A stretch of 64,000 bases of DNA, taken from contig NZ_RJPT01000001.1 of NCBI RefSeq assembly GCF_003943515.1, forward strand, positions 521,669-585,668, read 5' to 3'. Every line of letters starts with the position of its first letter. Position 1 is the stretch's first letter. The position numbers were made by a program, and so were the translations under genes. Source of the DNA: Streptococcus cristatus. GTDB taxonomy: Bacteria; Bacillota; Bacilli; Lactobacillales; Streptococcaceae. Under the pieces are notes generated by a model. It worked only from the letters and a program-made list of their open reading frames with translations, was not told the origin of the DNA and searched no databases. Shown here in pieces: positions 29,576-38,432 of the stretch.

Positions 29576-30058
29576 TTAGAGGACATGGCGCTCGAAAGCA
29601 TTGTCAGAGATTCCTTGGCTGAGAATGAGTTTCGCCCATTCTTTGGCAGAAAAAAGGCTGTGATCCTTGTAATTACCGCAAGATTCGATAGTGGTGCCAG
29701 GGACATCCTCCCAAGTAGTTGTCTCAGCGATTTCTTCTAAGCAAGATTTGATGACTTTAGCAATTTCAGTCGCTGAGTGCTGTCCCCACATAATCATATG
29801 GAAACCTGTGCGGCAACCGAAAGGCGAGCAGTCAATCATACCGTCAATCCGCTTGCGAACAAGCATAGCCAGCAAATGCTCGATGGTATGCAGGCCAGCA
29901 GTCGGAATAGAGTCTTCATTTGGCTGCACCAAGCGAATATCAAAGTTAGAGATAATATCTCCTTTGGGACCAGTTTCCTCTCCAATAAGGCGAACATAGG
30001 GTGCTTTTACGATTGTATGGTCAAGCTCAAAACTTTCAACGATAACTTCTTTAGACAT
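29576..30058 (-). CDS. luxS: S-ribosylhomocysteine lyase LuxS
   Basis: 160 aa. Cleaves S-ribosylhomocysteine to homocysteine and DPD, the precursor of AI-2. Metal-binding [11 protein letters not shown] (two His), [16 protein letters not shown], and the third ligand Cys in [14 protein letters not shown] are present. SD AAAGGAGAA. The 5' leader (~80 nt) contains an AACCTGA/TCAGGTT hairpin. Confidence 0.97.
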   Translation of the reverse strand: MSKEVIVESFELDHTIVKAPYVRLIGEETGPKGDIISNFDIRLVQPNEDSIPTAGLHTIEHLLAMLVRKRIDGMIDCSPFGCRTGFHMIMWGQHSATEIAKVIKSCLEEIAETTTWEDVPGTTIESCGNYKDHSLFSAKEWAKLILSQGISDNAFERHVL

Positions 30059-30086
30059 GATTTCTCCTTTAAAATTTTAAAATTGG

Positions 30087-30145
30087 AACCTGAAAATGAG
30101 ATCAGGTTTTAAAAGCGACATTTCAAACACTTCCTTTTGATTATA
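30087..30145 (-). promoter_or_regulatory. luxS promoter and leader hairpin
   Basis: Extended -10 TGCTATAAT (minus strand, -10 at 30145-30140). In the transcribed leader AACCTGA and TCAGGTT (30108-30087) form a 7-bp stem with an 8-nt loop, without a U tract. Confidence 0.5.
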
Positions 30146-30259
30146 GCATAAAAAAATAAGAGTTAGGAAATAAAAAAATTTTATATATTAAATTCTTTGA
30201 TTTAGCGCCTTTTGGCTCAATAATAGGCAAAAAACGGCCTTCTTTTTCAAAAAATTGAT

Positions 30260-30288
30260 TTGTGAATTTCTGCTATTTATGATAGAAT
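30260..30288 (+). promoter_or_regulatory. rny promoter
   Basis: -35 TTGTGA (30260-30265), 17 bp, extended -10 TGATAGAAT (-10 at 30283-30288). Confidence 0.6.
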
Positions 30289-30335
30289 AAAAAGGAATTT
30301 TGAATTCAATAATTAAATAGATTTGGAGTAAAAAC

Positions 30336-31949
30336 ATGGGCTTATATACGATAGCTGCTTTTGTTTTTGCTGCCATCATTGGTTTAGTGATTGGGTATGT
30401 AGGAATCGCGGTTAAGATGAAAGCATCTAAAGAAGCCGCGGAACTTACTCTTTTAAATGCTGAACAAGAAGCAACCAATTTACGCGGTCAGGCAGAACGC
30501 GAAGCGGATTTGATTGTCAAAGAAGCGATGCGCGAAACCAGTTCGCTTAAAAAAGAAGCACTTTTGGAGGCAAAAGAAGAAGCCAGAAAATATCGTGAAG
30601 AGGTTGATGCAGAATTTAAGTCTGAGCGTCAAGAGTTAAAACAAATTGAAAGCCGCTTGACAGAGCGCGCAAGTAGTCTTGACCGCAAAGATGACAATTT
30701 AACCAACAAGGAAAAGACTTTGGAGCACAAAGAACAGAGTCTTACTGATAAAGCTAAACACATTGATGCGCGTGAAGCACAAGTAGCTGAGCTAGAGCAG
30801 CAAAAAGAAGCTGAGCTTGAGCGGGTAGCATCCCTGACTCAGACGGAAGCGCGTGAGATTATCTTGACCAAGACCGAGGACAAGCTGTCTAAGGAGATTG
30901 CAACTCGTATTCGGGAAGCGGAGCAGGATATCAAAGAGCGCTCGGACAAGGTGGCCAAGGATATCTTGGTTCAAGCTATGCAGCGGATTGCTGGTGACTA
31001 TGTGGCTGAGCAGACCAATTCAACGGTTCATCTTCCTGATGACAGCATGAAGGGACGGATTATCGGACGTGAAGGTCGTAATATTCGAACCTTTGAAAGC
31101 TTGACAGGGATTGATGTTATCATTGATGATACGCCTGAAGTGGTTACTCTTTCAGGTTTCGATCCAGTTCGCCGTGAGATTGCTCGGATGACTATGGAAG
31201 CACTTCTCAAGGATGGTCGGATTCATCCCGCTCGTATCGAGGAATTGGTCGAAAAGAATCGCTTAGAGATTGATAACCGTATTCGAGAGTATGGTGAAGC
31301 CGCAGCCTATGAAATCGGAGCACCAAACTTGCATCCTGATTTGATGAAAATCATGGGTCGCTTGCAGTTCCGTACTTCCTACGGGCAAAATGTTCTCCGC
31401 CACTCGATTGAGGTTGCCAAATTGGCTGGAGTTATCGCTGGAGAGTTGGGTGAAAATGCGAACTTGGCTCGTCGTGCTGGTTTCCTCCATGATATTGGTA
31501 AGGCCATCGATCGAGAAGTAGAAGGCAGCCACGTGGAAATTGGAACTGAGTTGGCTCGCAAGTATAAGGAGCATCCAGTTGTTATCAATACGATTGCTAG
31601 CCACCACGGAGATGTGGAACCTGAGAGCGTTATTGCAGTCATCGTTGCAGCAGCTGATGCCCTAAGTGCAGCTCGTCCAGGAGCTCGCAGTGAGTCGCTG
31701 GAAAGCTACATCAAGCGATTGCAAGATTTGGAAGAAATTGCAAACAGCTTTGAAGGGGTTAAGACAAGCTTTGCCCTTCAGGCAGGTCGTGAAATCCGAA
31801 TCATGGTCAGTCCAGAGAAAATCAAGGATGATAAGATTACAATCTTGGCACATGATGTGCGTGAAAAGATTGAAAACAACTTGGAATATCCAGGAAATAT
31901 TAAGGTCACAGTCATTCGCGAAATGCGAGCAGTTGATTATGCAAAATAA
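30336..31949 (+). CDS. rny: Ribonuclease Y
   Basis: 537 aa. Endoribonuclease that starts mRNA decay at the membrane. N-terminal TM segment (~3-25), long charged coiled coil (~30-200), KH domain ([19 protein letters not shown]) and HD domain ([11 protein letters not shown] ... [20 protein letters not shown]). Length and order are standard. Confidence 0.97.
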   Translation: MGLYTIAAFVFAAIIGLVIGYVGIAVKMKASKEAAELTLLNAEQEATNLRGQAEREADLIVKEAMRETSSLKKEALLEAKEEARKYREEVDAEFKSERQELKQIESRLTERASSLDRKDDNLTNKEKTLEHKEQSLTDKAKHIDAREAQVAELEQQKEAELERVASLTQTEAREIILTKTEDKLSKEIATRIREAEQDIKERSDKVAKDILVQAMQRIAGDYVAEQTNSTVHLPDDSMKGRIIGREGRNIRTFESLTGIDVIIDDTPEVVTLSGFDPVRREIARMTMEALLKDGRIHPARIEELVEKNRLEIDNRIREYGEAAAYEIGAPNLHPDLMKIMGRLQFRTSYGQNVLRHSIEVAKLAGVIAGELGENANLARRAGFLHDIGKAIDREVEGSHVEIGTELARKYKEHPVVINTIASHHGDVEPESVIAVIVAAADALSAARPGARSESLESYIKRLQDLEEIANSFEGVKTSFALQAGREIRIMVSPEKIKDDKITILAHDVREKIENNLEYPGNIKVTVIREMRAVDYAK

Positions 31950-31980
31950 AAAGGTTGAGACATTTGTCTCGACCTTTTTG
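31947..31980 (+). terminator. rny terminator
   Basis: AAAGGTTGAGAC-ATTT-GTCTCGACCTTTTT: strong hairpin directly at the stop codon. Confidence 0.92.
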
Positions 31981-32004
31981 TTTGTTTTAAATGAAGTAGT
32001 AAAC

Positions 32005-32159
32005 TGTCAGCGTTTGGCAGAAGCTGGCTTGAACAATGCTCGACTAATCTTAGCTACCTGTCTCAGCAGGACTTCACCGTTGCCCTCTACAAGACCATCA
32101 ATCAGATTAACAATCCGCCTTTCTTGATCATGATTGAGAAATTGCGAGAAGGAACTTGA
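32005..32159 (+). pseudogene. Internally deleted copy of the mnmM gene
   Basis: 32005-32055 reads CQRLAEAGLNNARLILA and, after an out-of-frame junction, 32057-32159 reads LSQQDFTVALYKTINQINNP ... MIEKLREGT-stop. Both blocks match the intact gene at 43560-44108 (QRLAEAGLNNVQLILAG; LSQQDFTVALYKTINQI), with ~220 bp missing. Nucleotide identity to that gene is high, so the copy is fairly recent. Up to 32280 nothing else is recognisable. Confidence 0.85.
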
Positions 32160-32280
32160 GACACAATAAGGATACAGAGAGAAAAGCCAGATAATAGGAG
32201 CTTTCAGCACTGTATTTTTAATCATGAAAATCAAATAAGTAGCTCTAACAGAAGAGAATTAAGGTTCTTGTGAATGTAAG

Positions 32281-32379
32281 GTCTTATATTTCCTTACAAA
32301 GAAGATATAAGACTTTTGACATTTTTCAGTTTATATGATAATCTATGACTGTAAATTCAAAAAACGTCACAGCGTTTTT
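32281..32379 (+). promoter_or_regulatory. Promoter/operator region of the TetR-ABC operon
   Basis: GTCTTATAT/ATATAAGAC (32281-32313) followed by TTTT forms a hairpin overlapping the -35. -35 TTGACA (32316-32321), 17 bp, extended -10 TGATAATCT. In the leader, AAAAACG-tcacag-CGTTTTT (32360-32379) is a 7-bp inverted repeat just before the TetR gene and a good operator candidate. Confidence 0.55.
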
Positions 32380-32390
32380 ATGAGGAAATT

Positions 32391-32987
32391 ATGGCTACTG
32401 CTTTTACTACTGAAGAAAAAGAAATAATTAGAAAGAAATTACATAAAGTTGCAAAGGAATGCCTTCAAAGATATGGGGTTAAGAAAACCACAGTTGACCA
32501 GATGGCAGCAATGGTAGATATTTCTAAAGGTTCTTTTTATAATTTTTATTCTTCAAAAGAAATGTTATTTTTTGCGGTCTTAGAAGAATATCAAATAGAT
32601 GTTATGGATCGCCTGACAGAACAATTAGATATGGAAGCCAAGATAGATACAAATCGTCTGGTACAGTTACTTTATGATTTTTATCAAGATTTTCGCTATT
32701 CATTTATGTATACCATATTTAAAAATCATGAAATGGAATTACTCGTAAGAAAATTGCCAAAAGAGGCGATAACAAATCATCATCTGATAGATGATAGGAT
32801 GGTTAAAAAAATTGTATCCCGAATCAACATTAGAGAAAATGTATCGGTAGAAATCGTCTCTGCTTTATTTAGAACGATTGCTATGACTATATTACACATC
32901 GAGGAAATCGGTGAAGAACAATTTGATATCACATTGAAGTTAGTCATACAAGGAATTGTTGAGCAAATTACTAAGGAGGATAGGTAA
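32391..32987 (+). CDS. TetR family regulator of an ABC exporter
   Basis: 198 aa. HTH block: VKKTTVDQMAAMVDISKGSF then YNFYSSKEMLFFAVLEEYQ. The AT-rich gene's stop overlaps the ABC ATPase start by one base, so it is the first gene of a three-gene operon and probably its local repressor. SD GAGGAAA. Confidence 0.88.
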   Translation: MATAFTTEEKEIIRKKLHKVAKECLQRYGVKKTTVDQMAAMVDISKGSFYNFYSSKEMLFFAVLEEYQIDVMDRLTEQLDMEAKIDTNRLVQLLYDFYQDFRYSFMYTIFKNHEMELLVRKLPKEAITNHHLIDDRMVKKIVSRINIRENVSVEIVSALFRTIAMTILHIEEIGEEQFDITLKLVIQGIVEQITKEDR

Positions 32988-33940
32988 TGGTGCAAGAAGC
33001 AATTAGAACCGCAAACCTTTCTAAAAGATATGGAACAAAAAATGTTGTCAACAACTTGAATCTATCGATAAAACCTGGTGAAATAGTAGGTTTTTTAGGA
33101 CTAAATGGTGCAGGGAAAACAACAACGATGAGAATGATGTTAGGATTGATAAAATCTACATCAGGAGAATGTTATATCCAAGGAAAAAAGTTAGATCTGA
33201 GTAATTTAGAACTTCGAAATGAAATAGGTTATATTATTGAGACACCTTATTCTTATCCAGACTTAACTGTGAGAGAAAATTTAGAAATCGTTAGTAAATT
33301 AAGAGGGGTTAATAAAGATAATATTGACTGGGTCATTGAAAAATTAAAACTAAAGCAATATGAACATAAACAGGAGAAGCATCTTTCTTTAGGAAATGTT
33401 GCGCGTTTAGGAATTGCAAAAGCGATTATTCATAAACCTAAAATCCTAATTCTTGATGAGCCAACAAATGGATTAGATCCTTTTGGAGTTATTGAAGTGA
33501 GAGAGCTGTTAAAGGAATTGGCAAATAATCTAGGTACAACTGTTCTTATTTCAAGTCATAATCTGGAAGAAATATCTAAAATTGCTACTAGAATAGTCAT
33601 TATACATGAAGGCAGACTTATAAGAGAAGTTGAAAGCAATGAATTAGAGCAGTACTTAGAAAAGAGGTTACTAGTAACTGGATCTAATAATAAGGCCATG
33701 AAAGAAGTATTATCTAACCAGGGCTATCAGGTAAACATTCAATCAGACACAGAAAATAATATCGATTTCTTAGAACTAATTGATAAAAAATCTGTGGAAT
33801 ATCCGGAAGAAATTGCTACATTGCTGGTTAATGCAGGTTATCCGCCCAAATCGCTGGCTGTTGAAAAAGAAGATTTAGAGCATTATTTCTTAAGAATACT
33901 GAATGACTATAATAGAGGTGTTTCGAATGAAAAAGCTTAG
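32987..33940 (+). CDS. ABC transporter ATP-binding protein (BcrA-like)
   Basis: 317 aa. Walker A GLNGAGKT (38-45), Walker B ILILDEPTNGLDP, and a variant signature LSLGNVAR in place of LSGGQ, as seen in BcrA/LanF-type drug and bacteriocin self-protection transporters. A ~90-aa C-terminal extension follows the ATPase core. Paired with the permease at 33927, which overlaps its end by 14 nt. The likely role is export of, or immunity to, a peptide or drug; the substrate is unknown. Confidence 0.88.
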   Translation: MVQEAIRTANLSKRYGTKNVVNNLNLSIKPGEIVGFLGLNGAGKTTTMRMMLGLIKSTSGECYIQGKKLDLSNLELRNEIGYIIETPYSYPDLTVRENLEIVSKLRGVNKDNIDWVIEKLKLKQYEHKQEKHLSLGNVARLGIAKAIIHKPKILILDEPTNGLDPFGVIEVRELLKELANNLGTTVLISSHNLEEISKIATRIVIIHEGRLIREVESNELEQYLEKRLLVTGSNNKAMKEVLSNQGYQVNIQSDTENNIDFLELIDKKSVEYPEEIATLLVNAGYPPKSLAVEKEDLEHYFLRILNDYNRGVSNEKA

Positions 33941-34703
33941 TTCCTGTATTTTAATTGAATGGAGAAAGTTAATAAAATCAAAACTTTCCATCGTAACTGC
34001 TTGTTCTATCTGTTTAGTTCCTTTTATTGTTGGGTTGTTTGCAACTATGATGAAATATCCAGAGAATTTCAAAAATCTTGGTTTGATTTCTGCAAAAATG
34101 GAAATGATGAGGATAACAGACTGGTCATCATACTTAATGACCATATCACAAGTCATTTCTGTTGGGGGATTGCTCATTTTTGGATTTACAGCATCTTGGG
34201 TTTTTGGTAGAGAATATTCTGATAAAACGATGATAGACCTATTAGCGCTTCCGATAAAAAGAGATACAATCGTATTATCCAAGTTTATCGTTATCGCTCT
34301 ATGGAGCTATATTTTATCAATTTTTGCACTTTTATTGGGATTGTTGGCTGGCAATTTGATTGGACTTGATGGTGGGAACTTAACGGTGATTTTCAAAGGT
34401 ATACTTACTTTTGTTCTTTGTACTACTCTTACGATCATACTCTCTACTCCGGTGGCTTTTTTTGCTTGTTTAGGCCGGGGCTATTTGTCTCCATTGGCAT
34501 TTATTATTTTTACAATTATTTTTTCTCAACTTGGTTCTGCTCTTAACTTTGGAAGATACATTCCATGGGCGATTCCTGCACTCGCCAGTGGTATTGCAGG
34601 AAAAGCAACATTGAATTTTGGGAGCATTGTCAGTTTATTTGGGGTCAATATTCTAGGTCTTATCGCAACAATAGCTTGGTGGAGGTACGCTGATTACGAT
34701 TAA
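33927..34703 (+). CDS. ABC-2 type permease of the TetR-linked exporter
   Basis: 258 aa from ATG 33927 (SD AGAGGTG inside the ATPase gene). Six hydrophobic segments with a cytoplasmic start (MKKLSSCILIEWRKLIKSK) and the typical EYSDKTMIDLLALPIKR loop after TM2, as in BcrB-like permeases. It is translationally coupled to the ATPase. The low GC of the three-gene operon suggests horizontal acquisition. Confidence 0.85.
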   Translation: MKKLSSCILIEWRKLIKSKLSIVTACSICLVPFIVGLFATMMKYPENFKNLGLISAKMEMMRITDWSSYLMTISQVISVGGLLIFGFTASWVFGREYSDKTMIDLLALPIKRDTIVLSKFIVIALWSYILSIFALLLGLLAGNLIGLDGGNLTVIFKGILTFVLCTTLTIILSTPVAFFACLGRGYLSPLAFIIFTIIFSQLGSALNFGRYIPWAIPALASGIAGKATLNFGSIVSLFGVNILGLIATIAWWRYADYD

Positions 34704-34763
34704 AATGAAGTGATGAAAATACTAATAACACAAAGCTAAGTCTTATTCATTTAAATTCAAAAC

Positions 34764-34802
34764 AACCCCTCCTGTTCAGATTGAAGAACAAGAGGGGTTA
34801 TT
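34764..34802 (+). terminator. ABC exporter operon terminator
   Basis: AACCCCTC...TGTTC pairs with GAACA...GAGGGGTT, then ATTTTA. Confidence 0.85.
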
Positions 34803-34828
34803 TTATGACAATTGATTGGGTGAGAAGG

Positions 34829-34990
34829 AACTATGTGAGTATCGTTGGCCTAAATGAAAAGAGAGTTTCTAATATACGTGATTGGGAAAAAATGACCTTG
34901 CCTTTGATAAGTTAAATGTCAAAGCGTTCTTGGATGGTAGTTTTAGAACAAGGTAAAATCTCGTTACGGGCATCAGTCAAGTGAAGGACA
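34829..34990 (+). pseudogene. 3' remnant of an IS200-type transposase, copy A
   Basis: Matches the 3' part of the element at 36561-36971: YVSIVGLNEK at the start, then a block reading KAFLDGSFRTR with several in-frame stops and shifts, and the end sequence GTTACGGGCATCAGTCAAG. Only the 3' third survives. The rest of 34990-35090 shows nothing recognisable. Confidence 0.7.
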
Positions 34991-35091
34991 AAATCTAAAA
35001 AAGATGCTTGGTCTGAACTTTTTCCAGCAGAAGCCATATTAAAAAGAGGCTGAGGAGAGAGAACAGGAGGATAGGGTAGAAATACCAAGGA

Positions 35092-35232
35092 TTACTGATG
35101 AATTGGGTCCTCAGCAATCCTCAAAGGGATGTAAGTGCGGGACAGTAGAATCTGTCCAGACAGGAAAAGCAAGGCAATCGCAGTCATGGTTAGAATCAGA
35201 AAGTATCCCAGACTGAAGATGATGTTGGCAAA
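35092..35232 (-). pseudogene. Fragment of a membrane protein gene
   Basis: Minus strand, 46 codons open to TAA at 35092: FANIIFSLGYFLILTMTAIA then LLFLSGQILLSRTYIPLRIA. One TM segment and a polar end look like the C-terminus of a larger membrane protein, possibly the former partner of the ABC ATPase upstream on the same strand. A stop codon lies directly before it; no start is visible. Confidence 0.45.
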
Positions 35233-35237
35233 TTACT

Positions 35238-36032
35238 TCATAAGAACCTGTTCTCCACCTTGATGAAATAGCGGTCTTCTCCCAGCTCAATCAACTCGAC
35301 TGGCTGAGGATAGAAGCGATTCATGACCTCTTTTTGAAAAATTTCTTCTTTAGGACCTTGGGCTATAATTTCACCTTCTTTTAGGAGCAGGACATGATCC
35401 ATAGCAGCAGTGATTTCCTCTACATGGTGGGTGACATAGAGGATAGTTGGAGCCTGGTCCATCTGTGTAATCTTACCAATCTGATCCAGCAGGCGCTCGC
35501 GGGCAAAGAGATCCAGACCGCTGGTCGCTTCGTCTAAGATAAGCAGTTCTGGTTTTTCCATGAGACTGCGCGCAATCAGCAAGAGCTGCTTTTCCCCTTG
35601 AGACAGACTGGCGTAGCTCCGACCAATCAAATCTTGTCCGCCAATGGAAGCCAGCATTTCCCTAGCTTGATCCAGTTCTTCTTGTCCGTAAGGAGCATAG
35701 AGAATATTGCTTTTATACTTGCCTGTCAGGACGACTTCTTCGGCAGTGAGATGGCTAGGAAGGCGTTCAGCAATGAAGGAGCCGACTACTCCAATCTTAG
35801 TTCTCAGATGAGGAATGTCGCCAGCACCAAATTCCGTACCCAGAACTGTCACCTTGCCCTGAGTCTTCCAATGCTCAGCCATAAGCAAGCGCAGGAGAGT
35901 AGATTTTCCTGAGCCGTTGAGACCGAGGATGGCCCAATGCTCCCCCTTTTTCACCTGCCAGTTGAGATCTTTTAAGATGGTTCGGCCTTGTTTAGCCAAG
36001 CTTACATTTTCCAGTTTGATAATTTTTTCCAT
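35238..36032 (-). CDS. ABC transporter ATP-binding protein (ModF/YlmA-like)
   Basis: 264 aa, intact. Walker A GLNGSGKST (~37-45), signature LSQGEKQ, Walker B LLILDEATSGLDL and H-loop TH. The short form with NLEN-type start and VENRFL end resembles stand-alone YlmA/ModF-like ATPases. No intact permease is adjacent, only a membrane-protein fragment downstream. Extended -10 TGTTATAAT upstream. The gene lies between two IS200-type remnants. Confidence 0.85.
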   Translation of the reverse strand: MEKIIKLENVSLAKQGRTILKDLNWQVKKGEHWAILGLNGSGKSTLLRLLMAEHWKTQGKVTVLGTEFGAGDIPHLRTKIGVVGSFIAERLPSHLTAEEVVLTGKYKSNILYAPYGQEELDQAREMLASIGGQDLIGRSYASLSQGEKQLLLIARSLMEKPELLILDEATSGLDLFARERLLDQIGKITQMDQAPTILYVTHHVEEITAAMDHVLLLKEGEIIAQGPKEEIFQKEVMNRFYPQPVELIELGEDRYFIKVENRFL

Positions 36033-36108
36033 TTTTACTCTTTCTTTCGTTAAATCTTCTTTATTATAACAAAATTTAGGATAAAATAACCGATAGGAGG
36101 AGTCAGAT

Positions 36109-36363
36109 GTTTTATAAAAGTAAGTTGATGTAGGTCCTTTTGCTAATGATTATCTTCTTTATCTGGTGTCAGATGAGGATCTTCCTATTATCATCATGGT
36201 ACTCTTGCTCTTATCCAGCAATATCTATGGTGTACTAGAGATGATCGAGGCAATCCCGACTTATTCTATCCTCAAAGAAATCGCCAAGTTCTTGGTTAAT
36301 CGCTATGATAATCACAAGGAAACCCAGCAGCAGAAGAAGAACGAAGAGCTTGGAATCGATTGA
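36109..36363 (+). pseudogene. Broken small membrane-protein gene
   Basis: A strong SD (AGGAGG) precedes ATG 36109, but that frame ends after MFYKSKLM. A second frame, open from 36124, encodes VGPFANDYLLYLVSDEDLPI, then IIMVLLLLSSNIYGVLEMIE and a charged C-terminus to 36363. A frameshift near 36130 most simply explains the pair. If translated alone the second frame could start at GTG 36166 (65 aa). Family not recognised. Confidence 0.45.
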
Positions 36364-36386
36364 TTCCAGAGTCTCGAGACCAGAAA

Positions 36387-36421
36387 TAAGACGGAAGAAG
36401 GACCTTCCGTCTTATTTTCAT
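36387..36421 (+). terminator. Terminator after the broken small gene
   Basis: AAGACGGAAG and CTTCCGTCTT with ATTTT following. Confidence 0.85.
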
Positions 36422-36560
36422 TATGGCTTCAAGTCAGTTTTTCTCGTAGAGAAAAACAAGAAAACCACCAGCTAAGCTGGTAGCTGCTAAGGATTTGACC
36501 TTTCATTTCTTTTTCCTGGTAGAATCTATTTGTTCAGGTAAGACAAAGGAGGAAAAGGAA

Positions 36561-36971
36561 ATGGCTAAAACTAGTTGCAGTTTATTACATACCGAATGGA
36601 TGTGCAAATATCATATCATCTTTACTCCCCAAGTATCGCAGAAAAACCATTTACTACAAAATAAGACGAGATCCCATTGAGATTTTTTGTCATCTATGTC
36701 AATACAAAGGTGTGGAAATTACTGAGGGACAGATGATGCCAGATCATGTTCACATACTTATCTTGATCCCTCCAAAACTTTCGATTTTTGATTTCACGGG
36801 ATATTTTATAAATATGTAAGTACCGTTGGCCTAAACGGAAAGACAGTTGCCAAATAGATTCGCAAGCAAGAGAAAAATGGCATTGCCCTTGAAAGGTTAA
36901 GTGCTAAAGCGTTCTTAGATGGTAGTTTTAGAACAAGATAAAAGCCCGTTTTTACGGGCATTAGTTAAGTA
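36561..36971 (+). mobile_element. IS200/IS605-family (TnpA Y1/HUH) element, copy B, frameshifted
   Basis: SD AGGAGG then ATG 36561: MAKTSCSLLHTEWMCKYHII, FTP, then a one-base shift near 36631 continues YRRKTIYYKIRRDPIEIF ... MMPDHVHILILIPPKLS, giving the HUH motif (DHVHI) of Y1 transposases. A stop follows at ~36818, then KYVSTVGLNGKTVAK and KAFLDGSFRTR in mixed frames. The end carries GCCCGTTTTTACGGGC (36945-36960), an IS200-type end hairpin; ACCAGC/GCTGGT (36468-36482) may be the other end. Inactive. Confidence 0.8.
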
Positions 36972-36988
36972 ACGATAGCTATTTCCTG

Positions 36989-38428
36989 CTATCTATTAGA
37001 CCAGGTTCTTGGTAGGAATAGAAGTAGGATTGGATAGATTTCTAAACGTCCTGCAATCATGGCAAGAGAGAGGAGGAATTTAGAAAATGGGCTATAGATA
37101 GAGAAAGTCTCGGTTGTCCCAATCATTGGTCCGATATTATTGAAACAACTGATGACAGCACTGGTAACAGTCATTAGATTGTTATTGTCCAGACTGATGA
37201 TGAAAATCAAAGCTGCGATAATCAAAATATAAACAGCTAAATATTTGAGAACCTTGTGTTGGGTATCTTTATCCAAAACAGCACCGTTGATATGCATGGT
37301 TAGAACGCGATTTGGCGAAAGCGTGGAAAGGATTTGGTTTTTAGCGATGCGGCCGATGATAATGGCACGGATTACTTTGAAACCGCCAGCGGTGGAGCCA
37401 GCAGAACCTCCTAGACACATGAGCAGCAGCAGAATGACTTGTGAGAAGAGGGGCCACTGTACGGTATCTCCATAGCCGAATCCTGTCGTAGTAATGGTGT
37501 TGGAAACTTGGAAAAATGAAATTTCTAAGCTTTTAGCAAATTCCCCGTAAACATGGAGAACATTGAAGCTAATCAAAATAGTGGCAGTGAGGACAATCCA
37601 GAGATAGCCTTTCAACTCCTCGTCATGAAAACAGGCTTTAAATCTTCGAATCAAGAGATAATAGTAGAGATTGAAGTTTACCCCAAAGGTCAGAACGCCG
37701 AAGCTGACAAGGTAGGTGATTAGAGAACTGTTGTAGTGGGCAATTCCGTCGTTAAAGACAGTGAAGCCTCCTGTACCAGCTGTTCCCATTGCGATGACGA
37801 TACTATCAAAGAGTGGCATGCCGGCGAGGAAATAAAGAAAGGCAAAAAGGGCAAAGAGCGCTAGATAGATAATATAAAGAATCTGGGCGGTGTTTCTTAA
37901 TTTCGACACAACCTTACCAAAGACTGGTCCAGGAACTTCCGCTTTCATGACCTCTAAGTGGCCGTTTTTAGCATTGTCCATGATAGCTAAGGCAAAGACC
38001 AGCACCCCCATTCCTCCAATCAAGTGGGTAAAACTACGCCAAAAGAGGAGGGAGTGGGAAAGGACAGATACATCATTTAAAATCGTAGCACCAGTAGTGG
38101 TAAAGCCAGAGCTGACTTCAAAGAAAGCATCAATTAGATTAGGAATCTGGCCAGAAAAGACAAAAGGCAGAGCGCCAAAGAAGGACCAGAGAATCCAGCA
38201 AAGGGCAACAATCAGTACCCCTTCCTTAGTGTAAATGTGGGCATCTTTAGGCTTAAAGGCTGAACCTAATCCACCCAAAATCACTAAAATAATCATTGTC
38301 GCGCCGATCGAAAGGAAGACTTCAAGATCTTCACGGTAGATCAGTGCAACGATTGTTGGAACCAACAAGAGGGCTGCTTCGATGAGCAGGAGTTTGGAGA
38401 GGAGAAAGCGAATCATAGGTCTATTCAT
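36989..38428 (-). CDS. trkH: Trk/Ktr potassium transporter membrane subunit
   Basis: 479 aa, about ten TM segments in the four-fold P-loop layout of TrkH/KtrB, with selectivity segments such as SSGFTTTGATI, GTAGTGGFTVF, TITTTGFGYG and CFNNIGPMIG. It carries K+ together with the RCK subunit TrkA encoded 4 bp upstream in the same operon. Present as one copy here. Confidence 0.93.
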   Translation of the reverse strand: MNRPMIRFLLSKLLLIEAALLLVPTIVALIYREDLEVFLSIGATMIILVILGGLGSAFKPKDAHIYTKEGVLIVALCWILWSFFGALPFVFSGQIPNLIDAFFEVSSGFTTTGATILNDVSVLSHSLLFWRSFTHLIGGMGVLVFALAIMDNAKNGHLEVMKAEVPGPVFGKVVSKLRNTAQILYIIYLALFALFAFLYFLAGMPLFDSIVIAMGTAGTGGFTVFNDGIAHYNSSLITYLVSFGVLTFGVNFNLYYYLLIRRFKACFHDEELKGYLWIVLTATILISFNVLHVYGEFAKSLEISFFQVSNTITTTGFGYGDTVQWPLFSQVILLLLMCLGGSAGSTAGGFKVIRAIIIGRIAKNQILSTLSPNRVLTMHINGAVLDKDTQHKVLKYLAVYILIIAALIFIISLDNNNLMTVTSAVISCFNNIGPMIGTTETFSIYSPFSKFLLSLAMIAGRLEIYPILLLFLPRTWSNR

Positions 38429-38432
38429 GGGG

